DNA from: Kumtagia sp963829135
GTDB lineage: Bacteria > Pseudomonadota > Alphaproteobacteria > Rhizobiales > Rhizobiaceae
DNA length: 64,000 nucleotides
Assembly (NCBI GenBank): GCA_963829135.1
Contig: CAWHHO010000006.1
Coordinates: 675,110-739,109, forward strand
Direction: 5' to 3'
Shown here: positions 1 through 8,820 of the stretch, piece after piece
Layout of the letters: every line of letters begins with the position of its first letter
Position numbering within the stretch: position 1 is the stretch's first letter
Made by a program: the position numbers and the translations under genes
The notes under the pieces: model-generated
What the model saw: only the letters and a program-made list of their open reading frames with translations
Database searches by the model: none
What the model was told of the DNA's origin: nothing

Positions 1-758
1 AGCGCGGCCCGGCGCGGCCGCCGCGCACCGGGCGATGGCCCTGGCGGTTGCCGCTGTCGTTGGCGATGGGGGCAAGCCCGATGACTTTGGTGACGGCCTT
101 GTTGGAGATCAGGCCGATCTCCGGCACCTGCGCCATCAGCACGGCGACGGTGCGGCTGGCGACGCCTTTGACGGTACGAAAGGCGGCGTCGAGGCGCGCC
201 CACAGCGGATCGTCGTCGATCAGCGAGGCGATCTCGCCGGACAGCCGGCGCTCCTGGCGCTTAAGCAGGGCGATAACCTCATCGATACTGTCCAGTATCT
301 CCGCGCTGCTGGCCGCGGCCCTGCGCTGTTTGTTGGCGGCAAGGTCGCCGGTCACCTGAGAAAGTCGGGAAACCAGCGCCTTGAGCCGCTGCTGAGCGGG
401 GCTCGGCGGCGGCGCCGGCGGGACCTTCCTGACCACGGCGTAATAGGCGATCACGCCGGCGTCGATCCGATCGGTCTTCTCCAGAAAACCCATCGCCTCG
501 GCGAAATGCCGCACATTGCGCGCATTGAGTGGCGCCGCGCAGGGCTGGCCGAGCTCCGACAGGAGCAGGTAAGCCAGTCGCTCGTAGCCGCCGGAGGCTT
601 CCATCGCCACCAACTCGACCGCATGGTGGCCGCACCAGGCGACCAGTTCGGCGATACCGGCCGCGTCGTTGCCGAAGCGCCCCGTCATCCCGCCCGGCCA
701 GACGTGGCCGTCCAGCCAGTCCTTCGAAACATCAACTCCACAAACGATTCTGTTCACG
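1..758 (-). CDS. IS110-family transposase, 5' part, cut by window edge
   Basis: The first 252 codons of a DEDD recombinase, read from a GTG at 758; the window ends before the stop. The N-terminal RuvC-like domain shows the acidic set: D9 in GVDVSK, E53 in MEASGG, and D95 and D98 in KTDRIDAG. The C-terminal Transposase_20 domain begins near residue 185 and reaches the IGLAP..NDSG block, where S234 is the expected serine nucleophile, and then the GxRxxxGGR segment. IS110 transposases are usually about 300-350 aa, so roughly three quarters is present. Known family members move by an RNA-guided mechanism using a bridge RNA from a non-coding end of the element. No frameshift is seen in the visible part. 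Longer open frames on the plus strand here are shadows. Confidence 0.9.
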
Positions 759-1090
759 GTAACCTGCCTTGTGCGTACGATTGGAGCCAAGCGACTATTC
801 GGTCGTGCGTGACAAAGGCGAAGATCCCAAGCTCACCCACGGTTGTAGCCGAAGGGGTAACGGGCGACTTCACCAAACCGCGAACCGGATGGCCATCCGG
901 TTCGCGGTTCAGTCGCTTCAATCGCACAAAATTACTCAAGTGCAGATACAAGGGGTGCTCCAGCTTGGCTTGGCGTGCCGTGCTCCGTTCAACACCCCTC
1001 ATCCGTCTTGGTGCTGCGCCCCAAAACATCTTCTCTCACAAGGAAGAAGGATAACCGCTCGAGCAAGTCTCACAAAGCATCTTGCCATGT
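759..1090. other. Non-coding leader of the IS110 element and gene upstream region
   Basis: No convincing gene lies between the transposase start and the LexA box. In IS110-group elements the non-coding end upstream of the transposase carries the bridge RNA, so part of this stretch is the natural place for one. The outer boundary of the element cannot be fixed by eye because IS110 members often lack clear terminal inverted repeats. The only strong structure is the palindrome at 876-909. Confidence 0.5.
876..909. repeat. Perfect 34-bp palindrome
   Basis: Two 17-base arms meet with no spacer: AACCGCGAACCGGATGG followed directly by its exact reverse complement. As RNA or extruded DNA it would make a very stable GC-rich hairpin with a GGCC tip. 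It lies 118 bp upstream of the IS110 transposase start. It could be part of the element's structured end, an insertion target of the REP type, or a terminator that shields the transposase. No T-tract follows on either strand, which argues against an ordinary intrinsic terminator. Confidence 0.85.
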
Positions 1091-1105
1091 GTTCTTTGTT
1101 TGTTC
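1091..1105 (+). promoter_or_regulatory. LexA (SOS) box, GTTC-N7-GTTC
   Basis: GTTC TTTGTTT GTTC is an exact match to the direct-repeat operator used by LexA of Alphaproteobacteria. It ends 31 bp before the ATG of the gene at 1137, the right place to block a promoter. The inference is that this gene is induced by DNA damage. Confidence 0.7.
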
Positions 1106-1136
1106 TATGTTTCTGTCGCCAACAACGGAAGCGCCG

Positions 1137-1967
1137 ATGGATTGGACTCTGGCAATCGAGAAAAACCGGCAGGCGCTCAAGCGCATCCTGGTCACACTCG
1201 CGGCCATGATCGAAATTGGCGCCTGCGGCGATCAAGGCGAGAAGCTGCCGCGCCACCTCCACCGCTTGGTGCTGCGCCTGTTGCGTCCCGCGGAATTGGC
1301 AGCGCGGCGGCTCGTTGTGCTGGCCGCACGCGGGCTGGTGGTCGAGCTTTTGCCGTCACGCATCGCCAGGCCAAAGCCAAAGTCGATCTTTGTCCGCAAT
1401 GGGGTCGGCACCGGCATCGTACTGGCATCGGGCCGGCGACCGGACCGCTCTCCGCCGCGCGCCCTCTCGCTTCCGCTGTTCGACCCACTCAAACGCTGGG
1501 GCGCTCGGCCGCGCTATGTGAAGAAGGCAAACATGCCGCGCGTCAGCCTATTTGACGACCGTCCATTCAATCCGCTGTTCAACAGGCCGCGCCAGCCGGA
1601 TCCACCGCCGCCTCCGCCATCTCCCGACGATCCAGTCGATGCGATCCGTCTTCGCCGCCGTCTCGAGGCGACCGCTGCGGCACTTGATGACTTGCCACGC
1701 CACGCGAGACGTCTTGCGTGCTGGCGGGCCCGCCGTGACGCGGCGTTCGCACGAGCCCCAAATAGGGACGTTGCAACCCAGGAGAACGGGAACAGTAGTC
1801 GCGCTGGTGCGAAAAACGAAAACACCTCGCGCATCCGGCGCCTCTCCCCGATGCGGCCCGGCCGACCGCCTGGATGGTGCCGTCGTCCCAGTCACGATGT
1901 GCATGAAGTGTTGAACGACGTTCACGGCTTGGCCAATTGGGCGATGAACTCACCCAATACCTCCTGA
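1137..1967 (+). CDS. Conserved hypothetical protein, probably SOS-regulated
   Basis: A 276-residue protein of unknown function. The ATG at 1137 was chosen because the frame beyond it looks like upstream non-coding sequence and because the LexA box sits just ahead. The N-terminus (MDWTLAIEKNRQALKRIL) and an Ala/Leu/Arg-rich helical region to about residue 80 resemble a hypothetical family I associate with rhizobial genomes, but I cannot attach a function. A Pro/Asp-rich linker near residues 150-175 contains PDPPPPPPSPDD, and the rest is Arg-rich and probably helical. There is no signal peptide and no clear membrane span. The next gene, tmk, starts 122 bp downstream on the same strand. A role in DNA-damage response is inferred only from the operator. 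Confidence 0.7.
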   Translation: MDWTLAIEKNRQALKRILVTLAAMIEIGACGDQGEKLPRHLHRLVLRLLRPAELAARRLVVLAARGLVVELLPSRIARPKPKSIFVRNGVGTGIVLASGRRPDRSPPRALSLPLFDPLKRWGARPRYVKKANMPRVSLFDDRPFNPLFNRPRQPDPPPPPPSPDDPVDAIRLRRRLEATAAALDDLPRHARRLACWRARRDAAFARAPNRDVATQENGNSSRAGAKNENTSRIRRLSPMRPGRPPGWCRRPSHDVHEVLNDVHGLANWAMNSPNTS

Positions 1968-2089
1968 CACCTCGGGCTTGACCGCCAAGCGTTGAATTGA
2001 CGGGCCGCTAGCCGTGGCGCAGGCGCTTCGCCATGGACCTCGCCGATAGCGCGCTCTATGAGTGTTGCAAAATTTGCGACGAGGAAACG

Positions 2090-2762
2090 GTGGCTCGCGG
2101 TTTGTTCATTACCTTCGAAGGCGGGGAGGGCGCTGGTAAGTCCACGCAGATCCGCCGGCTTGCGGAGAAGCTGCAGCGCACGGGCTATGCCACGGTGGTG
2201 ACCCGTGAGCCTGGTGGCTCGCCCGGCGCGGAGGCGCTACGGCATGTCATCCTCTCCGGCGCCGCGGAGCCGTTCGGCCCGCGCATGGAGGCCCTATTGT
2301 TCGCCGCGGCACGCTCCGACCATGTCGAGCAGGTAATACGCCCCGCCATCGGTCGGGGCGCAATCGTGCTTTGCGACCGCTTCCTCGATTCGTCGCGCGT
2401 TTACCAGGGCGAAGGCGGAGAAGAGGCTCGTGCGTTCGTCGAGCAACTCGAACGCATCACCGTGAACGGCATGATGCCCGACTTGACGCTGATCCTCGAC
2501 ATCGACGCCGAGATCGGCTTGCAAGCGCGCCTCTGCGCGCCGCGGAGACGGCGAAGCCGACCGCTTCGAGAAGGAGACACTGGAAACCCACCAGCGCCGC
2601 CGGGAAGCGTTCCTGGCCATAGCGCGGCAGGAGCCGGACCGCTGCATCGTCATCGATGCGTCCGAGGCAGAGGACAATGTGGAGCACATGGTGACCGCCG
2701 CAGTGTTTGCCGCGCTCGACGCCAAGATGGCGGAGCACAAGCCCAGCGGTGAAGCGCAATGA
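2090..2762 (+). CDS. tmk: Thymidylate kinase, with one apparent frameshift
   Basis: Phosphorylates dTMP to dTDP in the cytoplasm. The GTG at 2090 follows the ribosome site GAGGAAAC. The P-loop is GGEGAGKST (residues 11-19), followed by TREPGG (38-43) and the CDRF motif (D96, R97). After EIGLQ near residue 144 the frame fails: as read, the protein ends at 2752 with an Arg/Pro-rich tail. Skipping one base near 2522-2524 restores a normal C-terminus with RRGDGEADRFEKE (the LID region) and ends at TGA 2760-2762, giving 223 aa, the usual size. The gene is essential and no second copy is visible, so an overcall in the short A run is the likely cause. The corrected stop overlaps the start of holB. 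Confidence 0.9.
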
Positions 2763-3815
2763 CTTTTGAACGCATCGCACCCGAACAGCACGATACGCTG
2801 GAAGGTATCGCCGAGCCGTCGGAGAACCCGGTCCTCGCCGGTCATGCGGACGCGGTGGCAACGATTACCGGCGCCTATCGGTCGGGCAAGCTGCCGCATG
2901 CACTGCTGCTGGCCGGGCCACGCGGCATCGGCAAGGCCACATTGGCCTATCACGTCGCGCACCACCTGCTTTTTTACCCGTCTGCCGATAAGGCGCCCGA
3001 GACGCTCGCCGTCCCCGATCGTGCCTCGTCGCTTTTTCGGCAGATCGCCATGGGCGCGCACCCGGCGATCCTCCATCTCACTCGCCCCTACAATGACAAG
3101 ACGAAGAAGTTCGCGACCCTGCTCACCGTGGACGAGATCCGCCGCGTCAACCGCTTCCTGTCGATGACGTCGCATGACGGCAGCTACCGTGTGGTCATCG
3201 TCGATCCCGCTGACGATATGAACACCAACGCCGCCAATGCCTTGCTTAAAAATCTGGAGGAGCCGCCGGCGCGCACCATCTTTCTCTTGATCGTGCATTC
3301 TCCAGGCAGCCTGCTGCCGACGATTCGCTCACGCTGCCAGATGATTCGGCTTGCAGCCTCTTGCGGCTTCAGACGTCGAGACAACGCTGCGCCGTCTCGG
3401 GGTGCCGCTGCCGGAGCATGCCGCCAGGTGCGACGCGTTGCTGGAACGGGCAGGGGGCAGCGTGCGCGACGCCATCCTGTTGTCCGAGTTCGGCGGACTG
3501 GAAATCGCCGAGACGATCGATACGCTGGTCGCCAGTAAGGAAATCGACTTCAAACAGGCCTATCGCCTTGCCGACGCCGTCAGCGGCCGCGACTACGAGA
3601 TTCGGTTCGATCTGATGAATGCGCATATGCTTGATATTATCTCGAATGCAGCGTCAGCGGCGGCATCGACTGGAGATCACCGGCGCGCCGGAAATTTCGC
3701 ACAGTCGTTTCAGGAATTGCGCATTGCGATAAACGATACGGACACGTACAATCTTGACCGCAAACAACATACGTTGAACATGATCCTGCGCCTGCACGAC
3801 ACCCTTCGAATGTGA
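2759..3815 (+). CDS. holB: DNA polymerase III subunit delta prime, with one apparent frameshift
   Basis: Clamp-loader subunit that helps place the sliding clamp on DNA. The AAA+ fold is clear: LLAGPRGIGKATLAYH is the Walker A region, VVIVDPADDMN is Walker B-like, and NALLKNLEEPPARTIFLLI and SRCQMIRL match the family's sensor region and SRC motif. The frame starting at ATG 2759 goes wrong just after SRCQMIRL, at about 3350-3354. Dropping one T there leads into QPLAASDVETTLRRLGV and on to the TGA at 3813-3815, for a 351-residue protein of normal size. The gene is essential, so a base-call error is more likely than mutation. It overlaps the corrected tmk by a few bases. Confidence 0.9.
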
Positions 3816-3898
3816 CGCAGCCTCCGGCCGGGATGGCAGCTGCCCTCCCTTTGCGCTACTCACCCTCCGCTTCCATCAGGCTTGGCAACGGCACGATC

Positions 3899-5446
3899 AT
3901 GTCCCGCGAAAAATTCTATCTGACCACACCGATCTTCTATCCCAACGGCAAGCCGCATATCGGTCATGCCTACAATGTTATCGCCACAGACGTTCTGGCG
4001 CGCTTCCAGCGCCTTGAAGGCAAGGACGTCTTCTTTCTTACCGGCACCGACGAACATGGCCTCAAGATGCAGCAGAACGCGCAGGCAGAGGGGATCACGC
4101 CGAGGGAACTCGCCGACCGCAATTCGGCGATTTTCCGCGCCATGGACATAAAGTTGGGCGCCTCGAACGACCAATATATCCGCACCACCGAACCCCGCCA
4201 CCACGCCGCGAGTCAGGCAATCTGGAAAGCGATGGCCGCTAATGGCGACATCTATCTCGGCGGCTACTCCGGTTGGTATTCGGTACGTCAGGAAGCCTAT
4301 TTCGACGAGTCCGAAACGATCCTCGGCGAGGATGGCGTGCGCCGGGAGCCACTCGGTTCGCCGGTGGAGTGGAACGAGGAGCAGACCTACTTCTTCCGCT
4401 TGTCGGCCTATCAGGATCGATTGCTGGATCTGTATGAGGCGAACCCAGACTTCATCGGACCGGCCGAGCGCCGCAACGAGATCGTCAGCTTCGTCAAGTC
4501 CGGCCTGCGGGACCTGTCGATATCGCGTTCGACGTTCAATTGGGGCGTGCCGGTTCCGGGCGACGACAGACACGTGATGTATGTCTGGGTCGATGCCCTG
4601 ACGAACTACATCACTGGCGCCGGCTATCCAGACGAGAAGGATCCGCTTTGGCGTTTCTGGCCGGCTGACATCCACGTCATCGGCAAGGACATCATCCGGT
4701 TCCACGCGGTCTATTGGCCGGCATTCCTGATGTCGGCCGGCATCGAACTGCCGAAGCGCATCTTCGCGCACGGCTTCCTGTTCAACCGCGGCGAGAAAAT
4801 GTCGAAGTCGGTTGGCAATGTCGTCGATCCTTTTGAAATGGTCGATCACTATGGTCTCGACCAGGTGCGGTATTACTTCATGCGCGAAGTGCCGTTCGGC
4901 CAGGACGGCAGCTACAGCCATGAGGCGATCGTCGCGCGCACCAACGCCGATCTCGCCAACGGACTTGGCAATCTGGCGCAGCGCTCGCTGTCGATGATCG
5001 CCAAGAACTGCGGTGGCGTCGTGCCGAAGCGCGGACCGTTGACGGACGCCGACAAGGGTATCCTCGATCAGGCGGAAGCCGCGCTTGGCGCTGCCCGCAA
5101 GGCGATGAGCGAACAAGCGATCCATCTGGCGCTTGGCGCGATCTTCGGCGTGGTTGCCGAGGCCGACCGCTACTTCGCCGGCCAGGAACCGTGGGCACTG
5201 AAGAAGACCGATCCGGCACGCATGGAGACCGTCCTGCACACAACGGCAGAGCTCGTTCGGCGGGTTGCGATCCTTTGCCAGCCCTATATGCCTGGATCGG
5301 CGTCGAAGCTGCTCGACCTGCTGGCGGTCCCTGCCGATGCGCGCACTTTCGACTGTATCGGAAATGCGCATGCGCTGGTGGCGGGCACGCCGCTACCGGT
5401 GCCGCAGGGCGTCTTCCCACGCTATGTCGAGCAGGCCGAGAGTTGA
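3899..5446 (+). CDS. metG: Methionyl-tRNA synthetase
   Basis: Charges tRNA-Met. The protein is 515 aa from ATG 3899 (MSREKFYLTTPIFYPNGKPH). The open frame extends 29 codons upstream to 3812, but that part overlaps holB and does not match the family start. Class I signatures are HIGH at residues 20-23 and KMSKS at 300-304. The length and the absence of a C-terminal dimerization/tRNA-binding extension fit the short form common in Alphaproteobacteria. It is the third gene of the tmk-holB-metG-tatD-MBL series, with only 83 bp between the holB stop and this start. Confidence 0.97.
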   Translation: MSREKFYLTTPIFYPNGKPHIGHAYNVIATDVLARFQRLEGKDVFFLTGTDEHGLKMQQNAQAEGITPRELADRNSAIFRAMDIKLGASNDQYIRTTEPRHHAASQAIWKAMAANGDIYLGGYSGWYSVRQEAYFDESETILGEDGVRREPLGSPVEWNEEQTYFFRLSAYQDRLLDLYEANPDFIGPAERRNEIVSFVKSGLRDLSISRSTFNWGVPVPGDDRHVMYVWVDALTNYITGAGYPDEKDPLWRFWPADIHVIGKDIIRFHAVYWPAFLMSAGIELPKRIFAHGFLFNRGEKMSKSVGNVVDPFEMVDHYGLDQVRYYFMREVPFGQDGSYSHEAIVARTNADLANGLGNLAQRSLSMIAKNCGGVVPKRGPLTDADKGILDQAEAALGAARKAMSEQAIHLALGAIFGVVAEADRYFAGQEPWALKKTDPARMETVLHTTAELVRRVAILCQPYMPGSASKLLDLLAVPADARTFDCIGNAHALVAGTPLPVPQGVFPRYVEQAES

Positions 5447-5450
5447 GCGC

Positions 5451-6245
5451 ATGCTGATCGACAGCCATTGTCATCTCGACTTTCCTGACTTCGCCGAGGA
5501 GCGCGCGGACATTGTGCGGCGCGCTCTCGAAGCGGGAGTCTCGCGCATGGTGACGATCTCGACGCGCGTGAAGCGCTTTCCCGATGTCCTGGCAATCGCC
5601 GAAGCGTTTGACAGTGTCTACTGTTCGGTCGGAACGCACCCGCACAATGCTGCGGAGGAGCCGGACGTAACCGCCGAGGAGTTGATCAGGTTGGCGTCGC
5701 ATCCAAAGGTCGTCGCCATTGGCGAAGCCGGTCTCGACTACCACTACGATAAATCGCCACGTGACGCGCAGGCGGCGGGTTTCCGCACGCATATTGCTGC
5801 CGCGCGCAAAACCGGGCTTCCGCTGGTGATCCACGCACGTCAGGCGGATGATGACATTGCCACAATCCTGCGAGAGGAGAGCGGGAAGGGCGCCTTCCCC
5901 TTTATTCTCCACTGTTTCTCATCCGGACGCGATTTGGCGATGGCCGGCGTCGAGCTTGGCGGCTACATTTCGTTCTCGGGTATTCTGACCTTCAAGAATT
6001 CGCAGGATATCCGGGATGTCGCGCGCGATATGCCGCGCGACCGGCTGCTGGTCGAAACCGATGCGCCCTATCTTGCGCCCCCGCCGCATCGCGGCAAGCG
6101 CAACGAACCTTCCTATGTCGTCAACACCGCAGCAGTGCTGGCGGAAACCATTGGCGTCAGCCCAACCGAGATCGCCGCCACGACGACTGCCAATTTCTTT
6201 CGTCTTTTCAGCAAGATGCCGAAACCGGCGGATCTGGACTCGTAA
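5451..6245 (+). CDS. tatD: TatD-family metal-dependent hydrolase
   Basis: A 264-residue amidohydrolase-fold nuclease; characterised TatD proteins are Mg-dependent 3'-5' exonucleases. The first metal site is the HCH pair at H6 and H8 in DSHCHLDF. Further ligands are seen in GEAGLDYHY, LVIHAR and LHCFS, with the late aspartate in VETDAPYL. The start codon is 5 bp after the metG stop, so translation is probably coupled. The stop is 3 bp before the next gene. Confidence 0.95.
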   Translation: MLIDSHCHLDFPDFAEERADIVRRALEAGVSRMVTISTRVKRFPDVLAIAEAFDSVYCSVGTHPHNAAEEPDVTAEELIRLASHPKVVAIGEAGLDYHYDKSPRDAQAAGFRTHIAAARKTGLPLVIHARQADDDIATILREESGKGAFPFILHCFSSGRDLAMAGVELGGYISFSGILTFKNSQDIRDVARDMPRDRLLVETDAPYLAPPPHRGKRNEPSYVVNTAAVLAETIGVSPTEIAATTTANFFRLFSKMPKPADLDS

Positions 6246-6247
6246 GC

Positions 6248-7066
6248 GTGGCGGCGAGGATCCGCCTTACTATATTGGGCTGCGGCTCCTCGCCGGGCAC
6301 TCCGCGCATCACCGGCGACTGGGGCAATTGTGACCCGCAAAATCCGAAAAACCGCCGCATGCGGCCATCGGCCATGGTCGAGCGCATTGCAGAAGATGGC
6401 GGCGTGACGCGGGTTGTCATCGATACAGGTCCGGATTTCCGCGAGCAGATGCTGATGGCGCGGGTTAAGCGTCTCGACGCGGTGATTTTCACGCATCCGC
6501 ATGCGGATCATCTGCATGGGATCGACGATCTGCGCGGCTTCGTTCTCGAACAACGCAGACTGATGACCATCTATGGAGACGCCCAAACCCTAGAGAGGTT
6601 GAACCAGTCGTTCGGCTATTGCTTCCAAACTCCGTTGGGCAGTTCGTATCCGCCGATCCTTGTAGCGCGCGAAATTAACCATTCGCAGGAAGTGGTCATT
6701 GAAGGTGAGGGGGGTGCCCTCGCCTTTGAGCCGTTGCCGCAAATTCATGGCGACATTATTTCGCTCGGCTTCCGTATCGGATCGCTGGCGTATTGTCCGG
6801 ACGTCAGCAATTTTCCGCCGCCGACAGCCGAGCGGCTGAAGGGCCTCGACCTTCTGGTGATAGATGCATTGCAATATCAGCCACATCCGAGCCATTTTTC
6901 ACTCGGTGAATCGCTCGAGTGGATCGAGCGTCTCGCGCCGAAGCAAGCCGTTCTGACGCATATGCATGTGCCGCTGGACTACGAGACCGTGCGCCTTGAA
7001 ACGCCGGCCGATGTCGAGCCGGCATTTGATGGGATGGTATTGGAGATTCCTATCGGCTCAAGCTAA
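6248..7066 (+). CDS. MBL-fold metal-dependent hydrolase, PhnP-like
   Basis: A 272-residue metallo-beta-lactamase-fold protein from GTG 6248. It shows the metal motif HPHADH and later conserved histidines at LTHMHVPLDYE. The opening LTILGCGSSPGTPRITGDWG is typical of the PhnP/RNase Z-like branch that sits beside tatD in many Alphaproteobacteria. The likely substrate is a phosphodiester, possibly a cyclic nucleotide, but this cannot be settled from sequence. It closes the tmk-to-MBL operon. The insertion sequence lies downstream. Confidence 0.9.
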   Translation: MAARIRLTILGCGSSPGTPRITGDWGNCDPQNPKNRRMRPSAMVERIAEDGGVTRVVIDTGPDFREQMLMARVKRLDAVIFTHPHADHLHGIDDLRGFVLEQRRLMTIYGDAQTLERLNQSFGYCFQTPLGSSYPPILVAREINHSQEVVIEGEGGALAFEPLPQIHGDIISLGFRIGSLAYCPDVSNFPPPTAERLKGLDLLVIDALQYQPHPSHFSLGESLEWIERLAPKQAVLTHMHVPLDYETVRLETPADVEPAFDGMVLEIPIGSS

Positions 7067-7148
7067 CGTGAGGAGCGATGCAACTCGCTTGATTTGCGAC
7101 GGAATCAGACATCAGCAACCATACTCTGCACGCGCTTTGTCGTGACAT

Positions 7149-7176
7149 TAGTTCCATAATCTATCTTATGCGACTA
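7149..7176 (-). other. dif: dif-like XerC/XerD recombination site
   Basis: On the minus strand the 28 bases read as an 11-base arm TAGTCGCATAA, a 6-base centre GATAGA, and an 11-base arm TTATGGAACTA. This is the layout of bacterial dif sites. It matches the E. coli site at 16 of 28 positions, including the core CGCATAA of the XerC arm and TTATG of the XerD arm. The two arms are inverted repeats of each other at 9 of 11 bases. An insertion sequence starts 24 bp away on the XerC-arm side. Whether it is the chromosome's dif or a mobile dif-like site cannot be told from one window. Confidence 0.65.
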
Positions 7177-7200
7177 GCGGATATTGGCGCAAAGTTAAAA

Positions 7201-7230
7201 TGTCCTGTTTCTGCAAAGTAGGAATGTCGC
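7201..7230. repeat. Left terminal inverted repeat of the IS
   Basis: The inner 20 bases (7211-7230) match the reverse complement of 8821-8840 at 19 of 20 positions. A weaker second copy of the 13-base motif GTAGAAATGTCGC lies just outside, at 7194-7206 (9 of 13). Confidence 0.85.
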
Positions 7231-7296
7231 CCCTGCTTTTGAGGTGTCAGTTTTCACCTCAATGGCATGGGAGGCTGCAGGTTGGGACTGATACTG

Positions 7297-8657
7297 ATGA
7301 GCGAACGAGAGTTGCAGCGCATTGAAGTGCTGTCGAAGGTTTTGGAGCGGCGCATGACGGTTGTCTCGGCGGCGCATGTGCTGGATATGACGACCCGTCA
7401 GGTCCAGCGTCTGCTGAAGGCGTTCAGGCCGAAGGCGCCGCAACCTTCGGCACAAGGCTCGAGGACGACCGTCGAACCATCGATATGTCGCCGGCGTCGG
7501 CGATCTGGCGGTTCGGTTGGTTCGGGAACACTATCATCGACTTCGGGCCGACCTTGGCGGCCGAGAAGTTGGCGGCGAACCACGGCCTGGTCGTGTCGCG
7601 AGAGACATTGCGCAAATGGATGGCGGAAGCCGGAATCTGGCTGTCGCGAAAGCAGCGCAGAACATTCCATCAGCCGAGATTGCGGCGGGAGTCATATGGC
7701 GAGCTGGTGCAGATCGACGGCAGCGATCACCGCTGGTTCGAGGAGCGGGGCGATCCGTGCACCCTGCTCGTCTTCATCGACGACGCAACCAGCACCCTTC
7801 AGCAGCTTCGCTTTGTGAAGTCGGAGAGCACCTTCAGCTACTTCGATGCGCTGGAGCTTTATCTGAAGGCACACGGCTGCCCAGTCGCGTTCTACTCCGA
7901 TAAGCACACGGTGTTTCGTGTTGCCCGGAAGGATGCGAAGGCGGGCCGCGGCATGACCCAGTTCGGCCGCGCCTTGTCGGAACTCAACATCGAGATCCTG
8001 TGCGCCAATTCGAGTCAGGCCAAAGGCCGGGTCGAAAGGGTCAATCGGACGCTGCAGGACCGACTTGTGAAGGAACTGCGCCTCGCCGGGATATCGGATA
8101 TCGAGACTGCCAATGCGTTCCTGCCGGCGTTCACGGCTGACTTCAACGAGAGGTTCGCCAAGGTCCCTGCCCGACCGGACAATCTGCATCGCGCGTTGAA
8201 TGTTGCGCCGGATCGGCTGCGTGACGTGCTGTGCAAGCGGGAGCAACGTTATGTCGGCCAGCAGTTGTCGTTCTCCTACGAACGCAGGCAAATCATGCTT
8301 GAGAAGAACGAGCTTTCGTGCGGGCTGGTCGGCAAATACGTCGATATCTACGAGTTCGCCGACGGTCGGCTGGACGTTCGATGGAAAGCATGTTCCCTGC
8401 CCTACACCGTCTTCGACAAGGAGCAGCGCGTCACGCACACGGCGGTCACCGAGAACAAGCGGCTCGGCGAAGTGCTGACTTGGATCAAGGCTCAGCAGGA
8501 CGAGGCGCGGCCTCCGCCGAAGATCAAGACCAACAGCGAGCAGACCGCCTACAAGAAGCGCGGAACGAAACCGGGCCGCAGGACGGACTTCATGAACGAT
8601 CCAGCTGTCATCGCACGGCGAGAACAGGCATTGGCGCGGTTGGCCGCGGCCGAGTGA
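7297..8657 (+). CDS. ISNCY-family transposase, with two apparent frameshifts
   Basis: A DDE-type transposase of about 452 aa once two single-base shifts are removed. The start MSERELQRIEVL and an HTH segment (AAHVLDMTTRQVQRLLKAF) are in the first frame. The stretch RHKARGRPSNHRYVAG..LVREHYH (about 7430-7535) is in a second frame, and the rest, from DFGPTLAAEKL to the stop, is in a third. Catalytic residues are visible in VQIDGSDHRW (D), FYSDKHT (D) and AKGRVERVN (E). The tail ends TDFMNDPAVIARREQALARL, as in other rhizobial ISNCY proteins. Both shifts are one extra base; the first fits a CC run near 7425 and the second lies near 7535. It may be inactive or merely mis-sequenced. Confidence 0.85.
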
Positions 8658-8820
8658 AGCGGCTCTCAAAGCTAAAGCCGAGGGCGCCTACTGGAACGCA
8701 CCCGATCGGGCTGCGCAACCCCGACCAGCTTACGCCCGAACGGGCGCTCTCGTCTGCGCCAAGAAGCGCCTCACCGTCGCATGCCTAACTCGCTGCGCCT
8801 TACACTCTGAAGCCCCAGAT

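Noticed and set aside
35..1054. Plus-strand open frame of 339 codons
   Set aside because: It mirrors the IS110 transposase on the other strand; the residues show no family pattern.
2294..3298. Minus-strand open frame of 334 codons over tmk and holB
   Set aside because: Shadow of the two genes; Arg/His-rich and unlike any known protein.
2090..3815. Programmed +1 frameshifting in tmk and holB
   Set aside because: The shared 9-mer is in different reading phases, no slippery codon or stop is placed as in known cases, and similar indels occur in many other genes here.
3860..5371. Minus-strand open frame of 503 codons over metG
   Set aside because: Complete metG with all motifs occupies the other strand; long antisense frames are expected at this GC content.
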